Origin: Agathobacter sp.
Lineage (GTDB): Bacteria > Bacillota > Clostridia > Lachnospirales > Lachnospiraceae
Direction: 5' to 3'
DNA: 57,848 nucleotides
NCBI GenBank assembly: GCA_022772675.1
Contig: JALEZW010000053.1
Location: 1 to 57,848, forward strand
Shown: in pieces, positions 53,012 to 57,848 of the stretch
Layout: each line of letters begins with the position of its first letter
How positions within the stretch are numbered: position 1 is the first letter of the stretch
The notes under the pieces: model-generated
Told to the model about the DNA's origin: nothing
What the model saw: the letters and a program-made list of their open reading frames with translations, nothing else
Database searches by the model: none
Position numbers and translations under genes: made by a program

Positions 53012-54183
53012 GGCATAACTTCTCCTGTTACTGCATCGTATACGGTTACAGAAATCTTAGTAAATTCATCTCCGTCAACATGGCTGATTACATACCACAC
53101 AGGTTTTGCAGTAAAATTCAGATTCTCTCCATCTTCATGAACCGGAACATAAAACAACTGAATTTTAACTACACGTTCTTTCTGATTCTTCCTTGCCGTC
53201 CGCTGATTCTGTTGTTCTATTTTTTCCAAGACATTCCCCACAGACAGAATCTTTTGAGGTTTTTCTTCTTCTCCCATATCATAAACATTGCGCAGTGTTA
53301 AATCTTTGATTCCATCTTTTGTCCAAAACATTGAGCATTTTTGTTCAACCCCATATGAAGAATTAGAAACGGTATTCGGGACACCGTAGCAGATGACCGG
53401 AACTCCCTTATAAACTTGATAAATGCCAATTACATATCCCTCATATTCATCAGAAACACTGATTGGCTCTGCATCCGGAAGTTCTTCTCTCTCCTTGTTT
53501 ACTTTTTGGGCAATTTCCTGCAGTTTTTCTTCTGCGGCACTATACACCTTCATGTTAACTTCTGCGGTAATCCCTGTTTCTTTTAGAAAATTTTCTGTTT
53601 CTGCCCTTACCTCTTTTACAGTCATAAACTGCAAATCCTGATCCTGATTTAGCATATCAATCTTAGGATTTTCTATCATATTTTCCTGATTAACATCCAG
53701 TCCCAAATAGCTGTATTCACTGTCCCCCAACAAGCTTCCTATCATATAGCTGTCCCTTACCTGAAGACAATCAGCTGTATTCTCTGAAGTCACCTCTAAG
53801 GATTTCTCTTCATTACCATTCTCCAGATAATATTCCGTCTGCCGCTCCTTTGGTTCTGTTGGATTCGAAATAGGCATTCTATTCATAAGCTGGTCCAGTA
53901 ATTTCTTTTTATCAGAAAAAATATGTCGCGTCATTTTTAAATTTCCCAGCTTATATTGTTTCAGGCCATCGAGACCTTCCACGTCCGCATCAATTACTAA
54001 GGAATCGGATACCTGTTCTGTAATATGTGAATTTACCTGATCCGGTGGAATATTTTTTAGTTTTTCCACATATTCCTGCCAGCTGTCACTTTTTGTCTCT
54101 TTGCGGTTCATCGGACTGCATCCTGCAAATACCAATCCACATACCAGCATTCCCGTTACAAGCATCTTTTTTCTAATATTCAT
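52999..54183 (-). CDS. Lipoprotein heading the ABC operon
   Basis: 394 residues. A type II signal peptide, MNIRKKMLVTGMLVCGLVFAGC, gives Cys 22 as the lipid anchor. The mature part is hydrophilic with YEGYVIGIYQVYKGVPVICYG and KPVWYVISHVDGDEFTKISVTVYDAVTGEVMPW; the last motif resembles the PepSY-like ending of secreted regulatory domains. No firm family. It is not a typical substrate-binding protein. ATG 54183 follows GGGGGTG; the frame opens 18 bases earlier. Its 3' end overlaps the permease gene by 13 bases, so all four genes are one coupled unit. Confidence 0.75.
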   Translation of the reverse strand: MNIRKKMLVTGMLVCGLVFAGCSPMNRKETKSDSWQEYVEKLKNIPPDQVNSHITEQVSDSLVIDADVEGLDGLKQYKLGNLKMTRHIFSDKKKLLDQLMNRMPISNPTEPKERQTEYYLENGNEEKSLEVTSENTADCLQVRDSYMIGSLLGDSEYSYLGLDVNQENMIENPKIDMLNQDQDLQFMTVKEVRAETENFLKETGITAEVNMKVYSAAEEKLQEIAQKVNKEREELPDAEPISVSDEYEGYVIGIYQVYKGVPVICYGVPNTVSNSSYGVEQKCSMFWTKDGIKDLTLRNVYDMGEEEKPQKILSVGNVLEKIEQQNQRTARKNQKERVVKIQLFYVPVHEDGENLNFTAKPVWYVISHVDGDEFTKISVTVYDAVTGEVMPWKE

Positions 54184-54556
54184 ATGCTTCACCCCCATCA
54201 CTTAGCGTATATGGATATTGTAGTGAAATATTTCTTAAGTTTAAATAGGGTAAAGCATTAAGGTTTGATTAATAATAGGAATTATTCTCAAATTAAATGT
54301 GTTTTTGTAATCACAAGAAAAATCAAGTATATTGCAAAAAAATATGTAATCAGTAGGCAAAATGAAGAAGTATGCAGATGTAGTAGATTCTGTGATACGA
54401 AATGTAAGAAAAGTGTGATAGAAAAATTTTATGAGAACGGCACAATCTCATAGATATTATAAGGTACCAAAAATATCCAAACCCCTCAAAATTGAGGGGC
54501 TTGAGAATTATATGTCAGTATTCATAATTACATGTGTATACGCTTTGCAGAATTAT
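54184..54556. other. AT-rich spacer, no supported gene
   Basis: 373 bases between two minus-strand genes. It should contain the promoter of the lipoprotein-ABC operon, but I found no convincing -35/-10 pair. A 62-residue frame at 54265-54453 has no ribosome site. The only clear structure is the hairpin at 54482-54499. Confidence 0.5.
54482..54499 (-). terminator. Hairpin terminator of the coiled-coil gene
   Basis: CCCCTCAA (54482-54489) pairs with TTGAGGGG (54492-54499). On the minus strand a T-rich stretch (GGATATTTTT) follows. It lies about 57 bases past the stop. Confidence 0.65.
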
Positions 54557-55585
54557 CTAATTAAAAATAAAATCAATTTTGATACCTTTCAGATCTTCAT
54601 CCATCAAGTTATTGTCTTTCAGAATCTTCTGAATCTGTTTCTGGGCTTCTTCCAAATTCCCAGTATTCTTCTCATCAATTGCAGTATTCGCTGCAAGCCT
54701 GCTCATCTCCGCTGCACCTTCAATAATCTGCTTCTGGTTCTCCTGCTCTTCCTTTGCCTTAGCAATGCGCTCCTGCTGCTCGCTCTTCTTTTCCTTTGCC
54801 TGATCGATTCTCTCCTGCTGTTCGTCCTTCTTTTCCTGCGCTTCTTCTGCCTTTTCCTGTGCATCATTGCGCACCTCATCAATATGATCCACGGCATCCG
54901 ATATAACCATGCCAACAATCTCACTCTCTGCTGCATCCGTGATAGAATCTGCAGAATCCCTGGCTTTTAACATATCCTGTGACTTCAGCTGGTCAATTTT
55001 TGCATCTGCAATTGCTTCAGTTGCCGCCCTCACTGCATCCTCCGCCTTACTGCGGAAATCCTGAAGGGAACCTGTTTCTGCATTGAGCTGGAGTACCTTG
55101 CTCTGATATTCAGACCACGGCTTATTTTCCAGTTCCTTCAAACGCTCTACGTCCTCTTTGGTAAACTGTTCTGATCGGGATCCGTTCACATAGTTCTGGT
55201 ATTTTTCCAAAAGTTCCAGATCTCTCTGCTCCTGAGAATCCTCGTCAACACCATACTCTTCCTGAACCTTCTTTTTTTTGTCTTCAATTTCCTTCAGGCG
55301 GGCATCATACTCGTGTAACTCCGAAAGCTTCTCATCTTTCTTTTTCTTCATATTCTCCCGGCTCTGCACTGCCTTGTCATCGTTTTTCCATGCATCATGA
55401 ATCAGTTTCATTGCCTGATTCCTTGCATTCTGACGCTTTTCATCAATTGCACTGCCTGCTGCTCCAGCCTTGAGATTTCCGGCGAAAACAGTTCCTTTTT
55501 CGGAGACTCCTTTTTTACTCTCTTCAACATTTCCTGCTGCATATCCGTTTACTGCACTGCCTGGTGCCTGTACTGTTAATGACAT
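54557..55585 (-). CDS. Cytoplasmic coiled-coil protein, unknown
   Basis: 342 residues, no signal or membrane segment. After a Gly/Ala/Val-rich N-terminal 40 residues, long charged helices follow: KKKKDEKLSELHEYDARLKE near 80, a middle part (TGSLQDFRSKAEDAVRAATE), then two near-repeats EKKDEQQERIDQA and EKKSEQQERIAKA near 260-285, and a helical end. Coiled coils of this type are structural or scaffold proteins; no function can be named. AAGGAGG sits eight bases before ATG 55585, which is preferred over ATG 55591. Confidence 0.72.
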   Translation of the reverse strand: MSLTVQAPGSAVNGYAAGNVEESKKGVSEKGTVFAGNLKAGAAGSAIDEKRQNARNQAMKLIHDAWKNDDKAVQSRENMKKKKDEKLSELHEYDARLKEIEDKKKKVQEEYGVDEDSQEQRDLELLEKYQNYVNGSRSEQFTKEDVERLKELENKPWSEYQSKVLQLNAETGSLQDFRSKAEDAVRAATEAIADAKIDQLKSQDMLKARDSADSITDAAESEIVGMVISDAVDHIDEVRNDAQEKAEEAQEKKDEQQERIDQAKEKKSEQQERIAKAKEEQENQKQIIEGAAEMSRLAANTAIDEKNTGNLEEAQKQIQKILKDNNLMDEDLKGIKIDFIFN

Positions 55586-55736
55586 AACCATTCCTCCTTG
55601 AAATATATGGCTGATAGAAATCCGTTTCCCACTGTCAATATATGCTGTATCTGTTCACAACACCTTGGTGTATTTTCAAGCTTTTATTATATATCGACAT
55701 TTTCTTTTTTATCTTAAATACTTTTTTCGTATCTAA

Positions 55737-56105
55737 TCATTCTAGTACACCAAGTCCTTTACGGTCTGCAAGACTCTGTGCTCCCTCTTTTACCTCATCA
55801 CGTGTATAATTATGTTCTTCGAGAAATTCTTCCGGAAGTGAATTCAGATAATCATAGAATCCCAGTGCTGCCTCAAAGATTCCCTCCTCATCGCACTCAA
55901 GTTCTTCAAATAGACGATTTTCCGCCTCATTGATTTTTCCTTCATCCACCATAGCGATTAACCGTGCATACAGACTGTCAGATGCAGTAGTATGATCCTC
56001 TGTCTGATATTCATAGGTTGCAGTGTTCTTTCTGAATAAAATTTTTGCAAGTATGCGTGTAATATCCCGCACCTGCCGCATAATAAAATCGTTTTCGTAA
56101 GCCAT
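55737..56105 (-). CDS. DUF6483 family protein
   Basis: 122 residues, small acidic helical protein. MAYENDFIMRQVRDITRILAKILF is characteristic of DUF6483; ARLIAMVDEGKINEAENRLFEELE and FYDYLNSLPEEFLEEHNYTRDEV follow, suggesting a TPR-like helical bundle. No known function. The frame opens 75 bases upstream, but AAAAGGA before ATG 56105 and the family start decide. Cytoplasmic. Confidence 0.8.
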   Translation of the reverse strand: MAYENDFIMRQVRDITRILAKILFRKNTATYEYQTEDHTTASDSLYARLIAMVDEGKINEAENRLFEELECDEEGIFEAALGFYDYLNSLPEEFLEEHNYTRDEVKEGAQSLADRKGLGVLE

Positions 56106-56342
56106 AATTACAGCATTCCTTTTTTGTTTTCTTTTTGAAACTATATATAGAACTTTCGTATCTGTGAAGGTACTGAACAAATACGAACTTTCCCAAATTA
56201 TATTCCCGGATATCTATGTGTTATAACTGTTTATTATAATATCATACCCATAATCATGGCTTTTTTCAAGGTTCTTTCCTTTAAATTTGTTTAAAAGGTA
56301 TCTAATTCGTAAGGTGACTTGAATAGATACTTTGAAATTATA

Positions 56343-57107
56343 TTAAGAAGACTTCTTCACTTTACGAAGTCTCTTTCTCAAAAAATGATACAGCTCCTCG
56401 TCACTTCCGGTATTGATTCTCTCCGCCCTTAAAAAATCCGGAATGCTGTTTTCCTCCGGAAATACCCCGCATATATCAATTCCTATCACATCATAATCAG
56501 TAACAAGTACTTTTAATACTTCTTCCAGCATGTAGAGGGACATTTCACCCTGATCCCAGTTAGTGACTGCATATTTTTCATCTAACACATCTTTATCAAC
56601 AGAAATATAGATAGGAATCTGCTTATCCAGTGACTCTATTCTTTTCCGCGCATCTCCACTTTTCAGTTCTTCATAACTGATTCCAATGAGTTTTTCCGAA
56701 TGAAAAAGTGAGAGCTGGTCCAATATCTTTTGCTCCTGACCAATCAACACGAGCTTTTGCAGATATTGATTTTCCTCCAGTACCTTTTTTGCCCAGTTTC
56801 CACAGCTTAGTAAATCTCCGATAGAGGCATCCTGCATATCTGTATGATGGTCAATCAGTACAAGGGTAAAAGGCTCCCGGATAAAATCTGTCATAATTTT
56901 TGTAATATAGTGATAATCCCCGGAATCAATAAAATGGATACCGGATATTCCATTTGGACGAATGAGTTCTTTGATTTTATTTTCCGCATCCCTGCTGCAA
57001 TAAAGCCTGCTTCCATTGATTGCACTACAGTCATACCACTTAAGTCCCTCTTCCGTGTGTTTCGGATAACACTGTGTGAAATCAAAAACCATATTTCTAC
57101 TGCTCAT
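56343..57107 (-). CDS. Arginase/agmatinase-fold (ureohydrolase-like) protein
   Basis: 254 residues. Two metal motifs of the ureohydrolase fold are visible: LIDHHTDMQ near 84 (the family DxHxD) and ISVDKDVLDEKYA near 168 (the family SxDxDxxDP, with Glu in place of Pro). GVFPEENSIPDF near 215 ends with a Glu, as in the family. Overall similarity to true arginases is low, and the N-terminal His motif is unclear, so the substrate may differ. The family hydrolyses guanidino groups or deacetylates amines with Mn or Zn. No arginine genes are adjacent. Confidence 0.72.
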   Translation of the reverse strand: MSSRNMVFDFTQCYPKHTEEGLKWYDCSAINGSRLYCSRDAENKIKELIRPNGISGIHFIDSGDYHYITKIMTDFIREPFTLVLIDHHTDMQDASIGDLLSCGNWAKKVLEENQYLQKLVLIGQEQKILDQLSLFHSEKLIGISYEELKSGDARKRIESLDKQIPIYISVDKDVLDEKYAVTNWDQGEMSLYMLEEVLKVLVTDYDVIGIDICGVFPEENSIPDFLRAERINTGSDEELYHFLRKRLRKVKKSS

Positions 57108-57160
57108 ACTATTTCCTCATAATTTTATTTTCTTTCCCTATGTTGACAGGAACAAAGAGT

Positions 57161-57205
57161 CTCTACTTTATGGTAATACCAACGGAATTTCCTATAAAGT
57201 AAGAG
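57161..57205 (-). repeat. Hairpin with a conserved 20-base core, copy 2
   Basis: CTCTACTTTATGG pairs with CCTATAAAGTAAGAG with two bulges; the loop and right arm contain CCAACGGAATTTCCTATAAA (57179-57198), identical to 44947-44966. It lies directly behind the Hsp20 terminator. Confidence 0.8.
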
Positions 57206-57206
57206 A

Positions 57207-57230
57207 ACCGGCTGCACTCAGGCAGCCGGT
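57207..57230 (-). terminator. Terminator of the Hsp20 gene
   Basis: On the minus strand ACCGGCTGC, a six-base loop and GCAGCCGGT, then TCTCTTACTTT. The stem is 57207-57215 with 57222-57230. Confidence 0.8.
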
Positions 57231-57237
57231 CACCTCA

Positions 57238-57651
57238 TTATCCCTCGATTGCAATATATTTATTATTCTCAACCTTCGGAGTTTCATCCTTTTTCGGAAC
57301 CATCAGTGTCAGAACGCCATTTTCAAATTTTGCTTTTACATCTTCCTGAGTAATCGCATCACCTACATAAAAGCTCCGGCTGCATGTTCCACTGAAACGT
57401 TCCTTGCGGATATATTTACCATCTTTATTTTTCTCATCATTGTTCTTCGTGGTTGAAGCGGTAATGGTAAGATAACCATCCTTTACCTCACCTCTTACAT
57501 CTTCCTTTTTATATCCCGGAAGATTCATGGTTACCTTGTAACCTTTATCTGTTTCCGATACATCCGTCTGCATCATTCCATTTGCATTACTGTAAGGAAA
57601 ATCGAAAAAATCGTTCATAAAACTTTCTCCAAAAATACTAGGCATTAACAT
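57238..57651 (-). CDS. Hsp20/alpha-crystallin small heat-shock protein
   Basis: 137-residue ATP-independent holdase. The alpha-crystallin domain spans about 35-125: MQTDVSETDKGYKVTMNLPGYKKEDVRGEVKDGYLTI, then FSGTCSRSFYVGDAITQEDVKAKFENGVLTLMVPK with the conserved GVL motif; a short tail PKVENNKYIAIEG follows (IAI stands for the IxI oligomerisation motif). The N-terminus MLMPSIFGESFMNDFFDFP is typical. AAGGAG precedes ATG 57651. I found no CIRCE element upstream, so heat control must be by another route. Confidence 0.93.
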   Translation of the reverse strand: MLMPSIFGESFMNDFFDFPYSNANGMMQTDVSETDKGYKVTMNLPGYKKEDVRGEVKDGYLTITASTTKNNDEKNKDGKYIRKERFSGTCSRSFYVGDAITQEDVKAKFENGVLTLMVPKKDETPKVENNKYIAIEG

Positions 57652-57768
57652 AAGTCATATCTCCTTTCATGACATAAACTAAAGTTTGCACTATCGGAGA
57701 AACCCGAAGTGTTGATTCTTAACTTCCAGTAGAAGTTGACACTCAATCGAAAAATAAATGCTCAAAAC

Positions 57769-57804
57769 GGGCAGGAAATCAAGAAATTTCTTGATTTCCT
57801 GCCC
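57769..57804 (-). terminator. Perfect 36-base palindrome, terminator from outside the window
   Basis: The two 18-base arms meet without a spacer at 57786/57787. On the minus strand it is followed by GTTTTGAGCATTTATTTTT. It probably ends a minus-strand gene lying beyond the right edge and isolates Hsp20 transcription. Confidence 0.75.
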
Positions 57805-57820
57805 ATTTCTTGTTATAATA

Positions 57821-57844
57821 ATTGAGTAGGTATACATACTCAAT
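57821..57844. promoter_or_regulatory. Palindromic operator-like site
   Basis: ATTGAGTA (57821-57828) and TACTCAAT (57837-57844), 8-base spacer. It has the size of an operator for a dimeric MarR- or GntR-type repressor. The gene it serves is outside the window. Confidence 0.4.
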
Positions 57845-57848
57845 ATTT

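Noticed and set aside
54265..54453. 62-residue frame as a peptide precursor for the ABC unit
   Set aside because: No ribosome site, no leader-like sequence, and opposite orientation to the transporter operon.
55737..55752. Fourth copy of the CTAG repeat at the end of the DUF6483 gene
   Set aside because: Only about a dozen bases (TCTAGTACACC) match, and they encode the normal end of the protein; chance is likely.
57652..57768. CIRCE heat-shock operator before Hsp20
   Set aside because: The GAGTG and CACT pieces do not form the TTAGCACTC-N9-GAGTGCTAA arrangement.

Overview
The window reads as chromosome of a Gram-positive, low-to-mid GC Clostridia, most likely a Lachnospiraceae gut anaerobe. 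The grounds are: strong AGGAGG-type ribosome sites; a secG-rnr-smpB-ssrA block; a PurF with a cleavable propeptide; DUF1836, DUF6483 and YerC/YecD families typical of Clostridia; AT-rich intergenic DNA; and several families of palindromic intergenic repeats. I did not assign a genus. There are no rRNA or tRNA genes, no CRISPR array and no intact insertion sequence or prophage.

Layout. 1-2.3 kb: a coiled-coil protein with a near-identical tandem repeat, and a MerR-methyltransferase fusion. 2.3-6.0 kb: a complete dTDP-L-rhamnose operon (rfbB, rfbD, rfbA, rfbC). 6.2-7.1 kb: a PHP phosphoesterase on the minus strand. 7.2-12.5 kb: lower glycolysis (gap, pgk, tpiA, gpmI), with terminators or repeat elements between the genes. 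12.5-16.4 kb: purine genes purC, purF, purB. 16.6-18.0 kb: a somewhat divergent enolase. 17.9-22.8 kb (minus): a compact type IV pilus/type II secretion-like operon with a transglutaminase lipoprotein, a PilC/GspF platform, four pseudopilin-like proteins and a PilT ATPase, but no PilB and no prepilin peptidase. 23-26.4 kb: secG, rnr, smpB and tmRNA. 26.4-30.2 kb: a 48-residue protein, a seven-helix EAL phosphodiesterase, and pgi.

30.4-39.3 kb is a mixed housekeeping stretch: a DRE-TIM aldolase, an orphan MraY-like transferase, a membrane protein, a methyltransferase, Hsp33, NAD synthetase, a CPBP protease and YerC. 39.3-44.4 kb: a DUF1836 regulator with a palindromic operator over its own promoter, a large composite repeat, and a carbohydrate unit (MFS, GH13, divergent AraC). 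44.4-46.7 kb is the most accessory-looking part: two decayed gene remnants and a stand-alone AIPR-family protein (an abortive-infection family). 46.8-57.8 kb is almost all minus strand: 1-phosphofructokinase, an ECF sigma factor coupled to a membrane-anchored beta-propeller protein, a four-gene overlapping ABC/lipoprotein operon, a coiled-coil protein, DUF6483, an arginase-fold protein and Hsp20.

The strongest candidates for something undescribed are: the reduced PilT/PilC/pseudopilin/transglutaminase operon; the intergenic repeat families, including a CTAG-ended element that supplies the stop codon of two unrelated membrane-protein ORFs and a 20-base core duplicated behind two terminators; the self-controlled DUF1836 promoter; and the sigma/beta-propeller pair. 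All family assignments come from reading motifs by eye; no database search was run.
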